Assembly: GCA_023014365.1 (NCBI GenBank)
Contig: JAEBUN010000044.1
Span: forward strand, 1-64,000
Direction of reading: 5' to 3'
Length of the DNA: 64,000 bases
DNA from: Lepiota brunneoincarnata
Taxonomy: Eukaryota > Basidiomycota > Agaricomycetes > Agaricales > Agaricaceae
Part shown: positions 1 through 10,327 of the stretch, in pieces
Position numbering within the stretch: the stretch's first letter is position 1
Layout of the letters: each line of letters starts with the position of its first letter
Notes under the pieces: generated by a model
The model's database searches: none
What the model was told of the DNA's origin: nothing
The model's input: the letters and a program-made list of their open reading frames with translations, nothing else
Program-made: the position numbers and the translations under genes

Positions 1-367
1 GTCTCCGCTTCACTCCGCACGTAGTCAGTACGAGTCATAGTTCGTAAGGCCAGTAGTATATATACCGTAGGTACTTGGCTTGTACTCCTCAGTCTGATAA
101 TCGAATCGAGCAGCGGACCAGCTCCCTGTTCCATATCCTCTCCTCTCTTCTGCCTCGCTCCGCTTCGGCTCTGACTTCCTGAAATACGGACTAGGACAGT
201 AGGAGGGCACAGCACATAAGCTGAGGCCGCAAGTCCAACCCCCGCCCGACGTACTCTGCCTCGGTCCCGAAGTCTACGTACTGACTTCGCCCTGTCCCCC
301 AGTTACCTTATACCAAGGATACCACCCCGACCCTCCGCTTCGGTCCCGACCCGCACCGGCTCTAACA
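1..367 (+). repeat. LTR fragment, gypsy family A (3' part)
   Basis: This is the last ~367 bases of a family-A LTR, cut by the window start. It aligns with 1156-1470 plus 3075-3131, with 9910-10277, and with the reverse copies at 50797 and 51766. It ends in the family terminus GCTCTAACA. It keeps many CpGs that are TpG or CpA in the other copies (for example at 20-21, 30-31, 47-48), so it looks younger. Its other end and TSD lie outside the window. Confidence 0.9.
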
Positions 368-865
368 CATCTGCCTCACCTTGAAGCACAAAAAAAAATA
401 CTAGTCTCCCAGAAATTTACTGGAGATTTCAGCAAAATTGCAAAACGATTTAGCTGTAATCACCAACTTGGCTAGCAACTTCTGGGCACATTCCTGGTAC
501 AGTGCCCCATCTTGCTTCTTTCACTCATGTTCATCAGCTAGACTGGAACATCCTCCTCCACATACCATTAGAATCTCCATAAGACCTTTATGATTCTCCA
601 AGACCTCATCACTGCTGGCTCATGGCCAAGGGCCTATGCTGGTGTAATTCTATCTAGCAGGTGCTCCTGTGAGGCCTGGACAACAGGCATAAAGAACAAA
701 ATCATCTCTTCTGATGATGAAGCTGCACATCCAACACTGAAGCTTTCCCAAGATCGGCCTTCATATCCCCTGATCCAATCACATAGTCAACCTACAGTGT
801 ATCAAGTGAGTGGGGCCAGCAAAGACATACATAGTATTGAGTGAGTGGGGCTCAGCAGGCCCACT
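368..865. other. Non-coding flank with a ~45-bp minisatellite
   Basis: No gene is recognised here. An 84-codon open frame at 590-844 has no recognisable motif. The end (about 797-865) holds two units of a ~45-bp repeat built around a GTATTGAGTGAGTGGG core. A third unit follows on the far side of element A (10278-10327), so the chromovirus inserted inside a short tandem array. Bases 861-865 (CCACT) are the left TSD of element A. Confidence 0.6.
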
Positions 866-1470
866 TGTCATATCCATGCCAACTTAGAGCCTAATCATTA
901 AACTTTGGCTTCTCAACCCCATGTGTGCTCCCATGCAACAATCCTTTGCCCTCCGACTCAGCCCTGACTTGCTCTGACTACAACCCATTGCCCCAGTCAC
1001 GCGACCACCTCCGCACATGCCATAGTCACCTGACCCTCAGTGTCTCTATATCCCAGTTCTCCATTCTCCGCCTGTAGTCAGGGTATGTTACCAGTCTCCA
1101 TACCTGTACTGGTTTCCATTCCATTTGTAACCATTTGTAATCCATTTGTAACAATATTGGTCTCCACTTTGCTCCGCACATAGTCAATACAAGTCATAGT
1201 TTGTAAGGCCAGTAGTATATATACCATAGGTACTTGGCTTGTACTCCTCAGTCTGATAATTGAATCGAGCAGCAGACCAGCTCCCTGTTCTATATCCTCT
1301 CCTCTCTTCTGCCTCGCTCTGCTTTGGCTCCGACTTCCTGAAATACAGACTAGGACAGCAGGAGGGCACAGCACATATGCTGAGGCCGCAAATCCAACTC
1401 CCTGCCCAAAGTACTCCACCTCGGTCCTGAAGTCTATGTACTGACTTCGCCCTGTCCCCCGGTTACCTTA

Positions 1471-3072
1471 CAGTGGTGTCCAAAAGTATTGCACCATCAT
1501 GTGACCCGATCTCTTGATCTCGCTTATCTATTTCATGTAACACTTGAGGTGAAACAAAGTATGCTGTTTCATGCTCCAGGACACAAGGAATCATCATGGC
1601 AATGAAACTTTGCTGTATAATGTATTCTAGGAATAAAATTCATGTTTTAGCGCCACACCTATGGTGCATTTCTTTTGGACATCTAAGTTCAATCACCTTT
1701 GAAGCTATATAGGCGAAGCCAGAGTGAACAAACCTCAAGTTTTTTGCATCATTCAGGCCTCATTACACCATGGTCTATACTTCCCCATCTAAAGTTGCTT
1801 GCATTGTTGAACTCCGGTCTTCTGGAATGACCCATAGACAGATTGGGTCAAGGATCAGTATCCATCACTCTACTGTCAGCCATGTACTTGACAGATTCTC
1901 CAAAACTGAAGATCCATATTATGTCAGGCCCAAATCCGGTCGCCCTCGAAAGCTGGATGAGCACCAAGTGCGAGTTGGGGCCTGGCTTCTTGCCCGAACA
2001 GAGGTATCCAATGCAACTGAATTGGCTAAAACCACCTTCCCGGGTGTGTCACGCCAAACAGTAGCACGCTCCCTAAAGGAGAAAGGATTGATATGCCAAG
2101 TCAGGAGGCCCTGTCCCTACATTTCTCCAATCAATCAGAAGAAGCAACTTGCATGGGCATGCCAGCATTCTGATTGGACAGTTAATGACTGGAAGGAGGT
2201 AATTTTCTCCAATGAATCTAAATTCCTCCTTTTCAAGTCAGATGGCCGTCAATATGCTTGGATGAAGCCTGGACAGGCCCTGGACCCTCGATTTACCAAG
2301 AAGAACATCAAACACGGGGGGGGGAATATTATGGTTTGGGGGTGCATCACTAGTCGGGGGGTAGGGAGGTTACATCAGATATCCGGCATCATGTGTGGTC
2401 TGGATTATGTCAAGATCCTTGAAAAGTCTTATCTAGGGACTCTCAAGGATCTTAATCTGAGATCCACAGGTCGAAGTGCACCGATTTTCCAGCAGGATAA
2501 TGATCCGAAACACAGGAGTAAAGTTGCCAAGGAATTTTTCAAGAAGAAAAAAATTTGCCACTTGGACTGGCCACCCTCAAGCCCTGATATGAACATTATG
2601 GAGCATGCATGGGACCAATTTGATCATCTTGTGCATGCCCGTGACCCTCTTCCTCGCAACCGGGATGAGATGTGGGCTGCTCTTCAGGAGGAATGGGGTA
2701 ATATATCTCAAGAAAATTTGGACACCCTTTTTGAGAGTATGCCTCATCGTGTTGAGGCAGTAATTAAGGCCCGGGGTGGAAACACCAAGTACTAACTTGT
2801 TTCGAGGTGAATGGTTTTGTTTTCATCCCACAATGCTCTAATCTTATCTCTTAATAGGTGATGTCCAAAAGTATTGCACCATCCTTTTCACACTCCTCCT
2901 CATTTTTTGATTTAAGTTCTGTATATTATATCTCTCAACTACTATATATTGATTCCCTACATGCTTAGCTCTCTGTCAATATAATTTATGGATGAAACAA
3001 CAATGATCTCAAAGAATGAGAGAGAGTTGATCTGTTGGTCATGTGATGGTGTGATACTTTTGGATGCCACTG
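1471..3072 (+). mobile_element. Tc1/mariner DNA transposon nested in LTR
   Basis: A 1602-bp element bounded by terminal inverted repeats starting CAGTGG(T/C)(G/A)TCCAAAAGTAT, with TA duplicated at 1469-1470 and 3073-3074. The empty site is visible in the other LTR copies (for example near 10218). It contains one intact transposase gene. It also has inner copies of the repeat: an inverted one at about 1661-1688 and a direct one at about 2860-2888, so the repeats read forward, reverse, gene, forward, reverse. It inserted after element A because it interrupts only one LTR. Confidence 0.95.
1770..2795 (+). CDS. Tc1/mariner-family transposase, DD34E, first Asp lost
   Basis: An uninterrupted 341-residue protein, the usual Tc1 length. 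It should bind the element ends and cut and rejoin DNA in the nucleus. The N-terminus has a paired-like helix-turn-helix (about residues 7-45), a GRPRKL basic hinge (about 57-62) and a second HTH (about 70-105). The catalytic core follows. The second catalytic Asp is D243 (QQDND) and the Glu is E278 (NIMEHAWD), 34 residues apart. The first catalytic Asp, expected in the FSDES motif, is Asn at residue 148 (FSNES, codon AAT at 2211-2213). The protein should therefore be inactive even though the frame is intact. The change fits CpG to CpA (TCCGAT to TCCAAT). The start ATG is the first in frame and gives a complete HTH. Confidence 0.93.
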   Translation: MVYTSPSKVACIVELRSSGMTHRQIGSRISIHHSTVSHVLDRFSKTEDPYYVRPKSGRPRKLDEHQVRVGAWLLARTEVSNATELAKTTFPGVSRQTVARSLKEKGLICQVRRPCPYISPINQKKQLAWACQHSDWTVNDWKEVIFSNESKFLLFKSDGRQYAWMKPGQALDPRFTKKNIKHGGGNIMVWGCITSRGVGRLHQISGIMCGLDYVKILEKSYLGTLKDLNLRSTGRSAPIFQQDNDPKHRSKVAKEFFKKKKICHLDWPPSSPDMNIMEHAWDQFDHLVHARDPLPRNRDEMWAALQEEWGNISQENLDTLFESMPHRVEAVIKARGGNTKY

Positions 3073-3184
3073 TATACCAAGGATACCACCCTGACCCTCT
3101 GCTTCAGTCCCAATCCACACCAGCTCTAACAGTATTATCAGACTCAAACTCCTCCTGTCCACCACACTCTGAATTTTTCTAACC

Positions 3185-4586
3185 ATGGTCTCTTGAACAG
3201 TCACCTGTCCCCACACTCTGGTAAATCCAGCCGCTTGCCGTAGCAAATGCATCATTCGACAACCTCCCTCCGAGGAACTGCAACCCAACTCCCCAAGGGT
3301 TTCTTGCTCTTGCCAACAATCTATCACACCCTCGACCCCAGACCAGTTCTCTGAAGATATACAACCTTCATTATTCCAGACTCCCAACAGCCTCAATGAT
3401 GGCCCCGACCCCAATCCTGATCCCAGTGACCCTGGTGATCCCACCAACTATTCTGACAATGGGGATGGGCCCCCAGGCAACGACAAACCATCAGACAATG
3501 GCAACAACAACAGCAACATCCCACCTGGCAACAACTGAGATGACCATCATAGACTTCTGCTCCAAGTTTTCCAACGCATAGCCAACCAAATGGATGGCCA
3601 TGGGAACTCTCAACCCCCACAGCCTCCCCAAACTCCCCGTACCAAAGCTTGCGAACCTGACATCTTTACAGGTTCCGACCCTGCCAAACTCAAACCCTTC
3701 CTCTTCCAGTGCTGACTCTACTTCCATATTAACCCAGCTCAGTTTGCTATCCCTGCCACCAAGGTCAACTTTGCGTTGACGTACCTTACAGGTGTGGCAG
3801 AGCAACACTTTGAAATCAGCCTCAACAAGGCTGACAACCACAGAATAATGCACAACTGGATCAAGGACTGGGACCAGTTCACCCTGGAACTGCAGACCAA
3901 TTTTGGTCCCGCGGATCCGACCAGAGAAGCTGCTGAGCAGCTCAACTCCCTCCAAATGCACTATGACAAGATTGCTGTCTACAATGTCGACTTTCTCCAC
4001 CTAGCTGGCCAACTCCACTGGGGTGACGAAGTATTTTGTCACTCCTACTACAAAGGCCTCCCTGACCACATCCAGGACATTCTGTCCAATCAGCCTGACA
4101 GCAAGCCCGACACCTTCATTGAAATGCGAGCAGCAGCAATGAAGATCGACGCTTGCTACTGGGAGCACCAACATGAGAAGGCTCACACCAAAGCTGCTTT
4201 GGACCTGACAGCCTCTAGGAAACCTGGAGGCAATCCATCCCCATCCACCTCGTCCAACACCCAACCTGCTGCCAAGCCTGCCAACAGTAACAACAAAGGC
4301 AGCACCCCCAACAATAACTTCAAGGGCAATCCACCCAATCCACCTGCTGGTCAGAAATTGGCCCCACCCAAATCCAACCTTACTAGTAAACTTGGTAAGG
4401 ATGGTAAATTAACCCCCAAGGAACATCAACGACGTTTCAACAATAACCTCTGCCTTTGTCTGCACAGATCCCAATCACAGGGCTACCAACTGCAACAAGA
4501 AGAAATTCCCTGATGCCAAGGCTAAAGGCCAACAGGCTCAGCTCCCTGAGACAGACACACCGGCTCTCCCAAGCTTGGAAAAATAG
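3185..4586 (+). pseudogene. Gag of element A, broken
   Basis: Capsid precursor of the chromovirus. The best-preserved part (3776-4513) carries the helical retrotransposon-Gag domain and a Lys/Asn/Pro-rich tail; element B has the same domain at 57072-57590. The N-terminal part (3185-3775) is Asn/Pro/Gly-rich and is split over two frames. Near 4480 another shift breaks what looks like a CCHC knuckle: Cys and His codons are visible at about 4448-4495 but not in one frame. The frame of the Lys-rich end runs to a TAG at 4584. The lesions make this non-functional. Confidence 0.8.
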
Positions 4587-4663
4587 TCAGTGGTCCTCAG
4601 GCCTCTGCACAGACTGAGGATCGCATTGAACTCTGCTGTGCTCCAGAGAGTTTCTGTCTCAAT

Positions 4664-5332
4664 GTGTCTGCTCTTTCCAACCCAAACTCTCTTCACATTA
4701 CATTAACTTCTCCTTTAGTTACTTCTTTATCTTCTGTTTCCACTCCTGTACTCTCCGCTTCAGACCTGCTTTCTACAATGGACAATGTAGTTAGTTCTGA
4801 TTTCTCTTCTCTTTCTCCTTTCAAAGCTCTTGTTGATAGTGGTTCTACTCACTGTTTTGTGGACTCATCTTTTGTTCATTCTCATAGTATTCCAACCTCA
4901 TCCATCCCGGCTATTGAACTTTGGTAATTTGATGGGACCTCAAATGCCTACATTATGGAGCTTGCGCAACTGCCTGTATCCTTCCCCTCCAGTGAATCTA
5001 TCATTTTGGACACTTATGTCACCCAGCTTGACTCTTCCTGTTCTGTGGTCTTAGGACACAACTGGCTCACCCACTACAATCTGTTGATTGACTGGGTTTT
5101 GGGCAATATCACTTTCTGGCCATCCCTACTTGAGAATCCTGCTTCTGTCTCTTCCTGCATTGCACCCGTATTGGCCCTGCCTATGGCCACCCCTGACACT
5201 CCTGACCTAGGTTCACCACCCCTGTCTAGGACCTCATCCCAATCTGTCCCCATCACAAAACCACACATCTCCCTGATAAACACCCCTGCCTTTATCCACA
5301 CTGCCAAGCTCCCTGGCTCCCAACAATTCTGA
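4664..5332 (+). pseudogene. Retropepsin-like aspartic protease of element A
   Basis: Processes the polyprotein in this element class. The active-site signature LVDSGSTHCFVD lies at about 4830-4865, followed by a hydrophobic stretch and the second-lobe motif SCSVVLGHNWL at 5035-5067. One in-frame TAA at 4925-4927 interrupts it. The homologous frame in element B (56029-56697) is open across this position, so the stop is a lesion. The frame continues into RT after a TGA at 5330-5332, also present in B, so protease and RT may be separated by a stop in both copies. Confidence 0.85.
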
Positions 5333-5356
5333 ATCAACCTCTCCACCGCCTCCACA

Positions 5357-6694
5357 TTGGCTGTGTCCTCTTCTGTCTCCAAAGACCTGGCTGACCTCTT
5401 GTCCATCCCCAAGGAATACCATGAGTTCACTGATGTTTTCAGTAAATTGCGTGCCAACACACTCACTCCACACTGCCCTTACGACCTCCAGATTAACCTA
5501 GAGGATGGCAGTCAGCCTCCGGTCAGTACCATTTACTCCCTTTCACAATCAGAGCTGGGAGCTCTACATGATTTCATTGATGAACATTTATCTATTGGTT
5601 TCATTCGCCCTTCCACTTCTCCTCATGGAGCCCTGGTCCTCTTTGTCAAGAAAAAGGACGGCTCCCTCCATTTATGTGTTGATTTTAGAGGTCTCAACCG
5701 TATTACCAAGAAGGATTGCTACCCCCTTCCGCTCATCTCCAACCTCTTAGACTCCCCTCACAAAGCCCATGTATATACCAAAATCAACCTCCATCACACT
5801 TACCATCTTGTCTGTGTTGCTGACAGTGACGAATGGAAGACTGCCTTTCAGACCCACTACGGCTCCTTCAAATGGATGGTTATGCCTTTTGGCCTCACCA
5901 ATGCCCCCGCCACCTTCCAGCGGTTCATGAACAACATATTCAAGGATATGCTTGATGTCTGCATTACCATCTATCTTGATGACATTCTGATATACTCTGA
6001 CAATCATGGTATCCATTGCGACCAAGTCAAGGAGGTCCTCAAGCAGCTCTGCCAACATGGTCTATACACCTGTCCCAACAAATGCCAGTTCCACTCTGAC
6101 ACAGTGGAATATCTTGGCTACATTCTTTCCCCTGACAGTCTCTGAATGGACCAATCTAAGGTCAAGACCATCCAGGAGTGGCCTGAACCTAAGAAAGTCA
6201 AGGACATCCAGTCCTTCTTAGGTTTCGCAAACTTCTATCGTCACTTCATTCATGGTTATTCCGACATTGTTGTTCCACTCACCCGCCTTACCCGCAAAGA
6301 TGTGAAATGGAATTTCACTGACAAATGCCATGAAGCCTTCAGTTCCCTGAAAGAAGCATTCATATCTGCCCCTGTCCTCACTCCTTGGGTCCCCAATGCT
6401 CAGATCATTGTCAAGACCAATGCCTCCGACTACACCCTTGCAGCTATCCTCTCTATCATCACCAATGATGGTGAGGTCCACCCCATTGCATTCCATTCCC
6501 GCACCTTTAACACAGCCAAACTTAATTATGACACCCATGACAAGGAACTCCTGGTGATATTCGAGGCTTTTCATATCTGGTGGCACTATCTTGAGGGTGC
6601 CCCTCTTACTATTGATGTAGTCACCAACCACAAAAACCTCGAATACTTTTGCACCACCAAAATTCTTACGTGCCACCAAGCTTGTTGGTCCTAG
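5357..6694 (+). pseudogene. Reverse transcriptase-RNase H of element A
   Basis: Copies the element RNA into DNA. RT motifs appear in order: VLFVKKKDGSLHLCVDFRGLN (about 5635-5697), the MPFGLTNAPATFQ block (about 5881-5922) and the catalytic YLDD (about 5971-5982). After a TGA at 6143-6145 the same frame resumes with the connection and RNase H region: thumb FLGFANFYRHFIH, then KTNASDYTLAAIL, in which the first RNase H acid is retained, and KELLVIFEAF. It ends at a TAG (6692-6694). Element B has Gln where the internal stop lies, so the stop is specific to this copy. Unlike B, the catalytic YLDD is intact. Confidence 0.9.
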
Positions 6695-6756
6695 TTCCTG
6701 TCCCAATTCCACCTCATCATCCGGAACCGGCCGCCTCAGCACCAAGCCTAACACCC

Positions 6757-8381
6757 TAACTAGATGATGGGATGTCTACCCTAAAGGGGGGAATAGTGAC
6801 TATGCATCAATCAACCCACACAACTTCCAGCCTGTGTTCACTCATGAACAGCTTGTGGCCTCCATCCACACCACCACTCTTTATGCCCCTTCCCTTCGCA
6901 CAGCTGTAGTCATGGATCTCAACCAGCTACACCACAACATCCCTGCCGCTCTACCAGCGGATCCAACCACCTCTGCCCATCTTGCTAGCCCAGAAGGCCA
7001 TTGGTCAGTTAATGATAAAGGTTTCCTCCTCTTAGATGACAGAATCTACATCCCTGACACTGACAATCTCCAACTTCAGGTCCTCCAGTACAAGCACAAT
7101 CATGTCCTAGCCAGCCACTTCGGTCAGAATAAAACGCTGGAACTCATCCGGCGCAAATACACCTGGCCTAGTGTCCGCACCTTCATTAAAGATTTCTGTA
7201 AGTCTTGTGTCACCTATATGAGGTCTAAACCCCAGCACCACTGCGCCTATGGTCTCCTCAAGCAACTCCCCATCCCTGAACACCCTTGGAATTCAATCTC
7301 CATGGACTTCATCGAAAAACTCCCTGCCTCCTCCGGCTATGATGCCATCCTAGTAATAGTTGACAGACTCACCAAGCAATCCTTATTCATCCCCACCTAC
7401 GATACCATCACTTCCTCCAGCCTCACCTGCCTATTCATCCTCCATGTCTTCTCCAAGCATGGCGTACCTGAACATGTTACCTCCGACCACAGCTCCGAAT
7501 TTGTCTCTCACTTCTTCTGCTCATTGGGACAAGCCCTTGACATGAAACTATACTTCACTTTGGGCTACCACCCAGAAGGCAATGGACAGATGGAACACAC
7601 CAACCAGACCCTGGAACAATACCTCTGGGTCTATTGTAACTACCAACAGGACAATTGGTCCAAATTACTACCACTAGCTGAGTTTGCATACAACAACACC
7701 CCTAGTGCCACCATGGGTATCTCCCCATTCTTCACTAATAAAGGATACCACCCGAACATCACAGTTCATCCTGGTCGTGACCTCACCTCCGCTCGGGCCT
7801 GCCATTTTGCTGTTGATCTTGACAACCTACATACCACCTTGAAGTCTGAAATAGCATTAGCCCAGCAATGCTATCAGGCCTCCACCGACGCCCGCCGACT
7901 CCCTGCCCCAGACTTCAAAGTTGGACAAAAGGTATTCATGAAAGCCCAATTCTTCCACACCACCTGTCCTTCCAAAAAACTCTCTGAAAAGTTCCTTGGG
8001 CCCTTTGAGATCATTGCACAAGCAGGTACCCACTCCTTCATCCTCTGACTCCCTGACTCCATGCATGGAGTACACCCAGTTTTCCATGTTTCTATGCTTG
8101 AACTGGCCACACCTAATACCATACCCGCCCAATTGGACCCACCACCTGCACCAGTTTCTATGGATGGCAAACCAGAATACAAGATCGCTTGCATCATCAA
8201 CTCAAAGATTGATCAGCACCACGCATGCAAACTCCTCTACAAAGTCATTTGGTTAGGTTATGAAGACACTGAAGGAGAGTCTTCATGGTTACCAGCTACT
8301 GAGCTTGAACATGCCATAGATTTAGTAGAGGCCTTCCATTCCTCATACCCCGCTAAGCCTGGCCCCCTCCATTCACTCTGA
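6757..8381 (+). pseudogene. Integrase with C-terminal chromodomain, element A
   Basis: Inserts the DNA copy; the chromodomain is the hallmark of chromoviruses and is thought to target marked chromatin. The HHCC zinc-binding region is at about 7090-7220 (HNHVLASH ... CKSC). The DDE core has SMDF (about 7300), VTSDH (about 7478) and the Glu of GNGQMEHTNQ (about 7590). The chromodomain (8061-8381) shows YKIACIINSK, LYKVIWLGYE and SSWLPATEL. An in-frame TGA at 8046-8048 separates it from integrase at a position where Arg (CGA) would fit. A purine run with seven nearly contiguous A/G bases at about 6782-6793 inside coding sequence looks like an internal polypurine tract. Upstream a frameshift near 6725 disconnects it from RNase H. 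Confidence 0.9.
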
Positions 8382-8439
8382 GTTTTCCACTGATCACCCA
8401 CCACACCAAGAAACAAAAAATTTATTGGACAAGTATAAA

Positions 8440-9482
8440 CTACCTGCCCATGTCATTCCCAGAGGTGTGGGGCGGTGCCGCCACATCCTCCATTATATGT
8501 TGCACCTCCTCCTCCAAAATGCCTCCGATGCTCTCCAACTCCTCCGACTCCTCCATCTCCATAATACCCCTACTTGACCAGTTACCATCCACCTGCACTT
8601 CCCAACACCACAACTGTTCAAAGCGGCCAGCCATCAGTTTGACTTTATCCACCTTCTCCCCCAACCAAGTGATGGCCTTTTCAAGCTGCACCTCCATGAT
8701 GTTGACCCACTTGAGGGTCTCCCGGTGTCCTTCTTCAACAAGCCTCTTCAACTCTACAAGACTTGGTCAGCAACCCTCACAACCAATGATCATTATATTA
8801 CCTTCAAATTGCTGGCTTGACACCACCCTGGCCCTGCTCGGCTCCATCTCCTCTTGACCCCCACACCATTTCTTCATTCTGCTACACTGATGGCAACTCC
8901 TGGTGTTACTAGAAAACTATCAGTATGTAGCCTGGAAACCCTCAAAATGACTTACCTGCCAGCGACCTCACACAGGACCTTGTCTTGCTGGCACCTCCAG
9001 CAGGGATTCTCACCCCTGAATACATTTGCATTTCCCCGTCACGGGGCCGCCCTCACCTTTGCCTTCCCCTTACCCTTATCCCCTGAATCCCCAGAGGCCT
9101 CCTCCTCATCTCTTGCCTCGTCCCTATCTGTGTATTCGGAATCTGACTCCTCCGTATCTACCTGCATTGGTTCTTCTGACAGATGAGTCGACAAGGCCCC
9201 CATAGTCATTGCAATGAGGTGGGCCTGAACTGCCTGATGCTCTGCCTTGGCAGCCTCATCTTGTTGCCGCCTGATTTCTTCTGCCATACACTCCCTTGCC
9301 CACTCCTCCACTTGTTGCTGGCACAGCGCTATCATCCACTGCCGCTCCTCCTCCTCTTGTTGCTCCTCCTCCTCCAGTCTCTCAATTTCCAGCTGCTCTC
9401 GTTCCTCTCACTCCACCTTCTCCCTCAGCAATTGCACCTTGCGCTCTGCAGCAGTTGGTTGTTGGGGGGGTTGTCTGCTCAT
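8440..9482 (-). pseudogene. Antisense three-exon Cys-cluster gene inside element A
   Basis: Lies between the chromodomain and the 3' LTR, on the opposite strand to the retrotransposon genes. Predicted exons are 9482-8956, 8908-8802 and 8753-8440 with GT-AG borders (GTAAGT, GTAATA) whose phases join correctly. Exon 1 starts MSRQ, then Gln/Glu/Arg-rich coiled coil, an acidic segment, and ends with NPCWRCQQDKVLCEV. Exon 2 supplies SCHQCSRMKKWC, so two CxxCx6C clusters are brought together by splicing. Exon 3 is a second coiled coil ending in Asp/Glu-rich sequence. TGA codons at about 9412 and 9035 break this copy; the latter fits CGA to TGA. Element B has the same three exons. The function is unknown; a Zn-cluster DNA-binding role is only a suggestion. 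Confidence 0.75.
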
Positions 9483-9615
9483 GGGAGTAAGAGGTCAAGT
9501 TGTTTTTTTTTGAAACCAAACCAGTTCACCAGTTTTTATACCTTGGTGGAGATTTCCAATGGGCCCCGGTCTAGACCACCTTGGGCCTCAAGGCTCAGCC
9601 CTAAGGGGGGGACAC

Positions 9616-10277
9616 TGTCATATCCATGCCAACTCAGAGCCTAATCATTAAACTTTGGCTTCTCGACCCCATGTGTGCTCCCACGCAACAACCCTTTGCC
9701 CTCCGACTTGGCCCTGACTTGCTCTGACTACAACCTATTGCCCCAGTCACGCGACCACCTCCGCATGTGCCATAGTCACCTGACCCTCAGTGTCTCTATA
9801 TCCCAGTTCTTCATTCTCCACCTGTAGTCAGGGTATGTTACCAGTCTCCATACCTGTACCAGTTTCCATTCTATTTGTAACCATTTGTAATCCATTTGTA
9901 ACCATATCGGTCTCCACTTTGCTCCGCACATAGTTAGTACAAGTCATAGTTTGTAAGGCCAGTAGTATATATACTGTAGGTACTTGGCTTGTACTCCTCA
10001 GTCTGATAATTGAATTGAGCAGTGGACCAGCTCCCTGTTCTATATCCTCTCCTCTCTTCTGCCTTGCTCTGCTTCAGCTCCGACTTCCTGAAATACAGAC
10101 TAGGACAGCAGGAGGGCACAGCACATACACTGAGGCCGCAAGTCCAACTTCCTGCCCAAAGTACTCCGCCTTGGTCCCGAAGTCTACATACTGACTTCGC
10201 CCTGTCCCCCAGTTACCTTATACCAAGGATACCACCCCAACCCTCTGCTTTGGTCCCAATCTGCACTGGCTCTAATA
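9616..10277 (+). repeat. 3' LTR of element A
   Basis: A 662-bp LTR, TGTCATATCC to CTCTAATA (terminal TAACA changed to TAATA). It is preceded by a G-rich purine tract (AAGGGGGGGA) and followed by TSD CCACT (10278-10282). It has many TG/CA pairs where the fragment at 1-367 has CG. Confidence 0.95.
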
Positions 10278-10327
10278 CCACTGAGACATACATTGTATTG
10301 AGTGAGTGGGACTCAGCAGGCTTGCTG

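Larger units (their letters stand above)
866..3131 (+). repeat. 5' LTR of element A (interrupted by Tc1)
   Basis: Starts TGTCATATCC and ends CTCTAACA, i.e. TG...CA. The two parts 866-1470 (605 bp) and 3075-3131 (57 bp) add up to 662 bp, exactly the length of the 3' LTR. The internal region after 3131 begins GTATTATCAGACTC, which resembles the TATCAGA core of an initiator-Met tRNA primer site, although the match is imperfect and I do not assign the primer. Confidence 0.93.
866..10277 (+). mobile_element. Element A: full-length Ty3/gypsy chromovirus
   Basis: A complete LTR retrotransposon in structure but broken in coding. The 5' LTR is 866-3131 (interrupted by Tc1), the 3' LTR is 9616-10277; both are 662 bp when Tc1 and its duplicated TA are removed. 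The TSD is CCACT at 861-865 and 10278-10282. The internal order is Gag, protease, RT, RNase H, integrase, chromodomain, which is the chromovirus order, followed by an antisense spliced gene and a purine tract (about 9602-9611) just before the 3' LTR. Without Tc1 the element is ~7.8 kb. Several in-frame stops and frameshifts mean it cannot be autonomous. Element B (50797-58316) is a second copy. Confidence 0.93.

Noticed and set aside
1843..2064. A second frame within the Tc1 transposase
   Set aside because: It overlaps the HTH region of the intact transposase, has no motif and is short.
3393..4000. Long minus-strand frames over gag of element A and B
   Set aside because: They are shadows of the Gag coding strand: the Cys/Gly runs are complements of Asn/Pro-rich codons, and the gag strand carries the recognisable domain.
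5747..6058. Minus-strand open frame over the RT of element A (and the like at 55303-55554 in B)
   Set aside because: It is the mirror of conserved RT codons, has no exon structure or motif of its own, and its openness follows from the codon use of RT.
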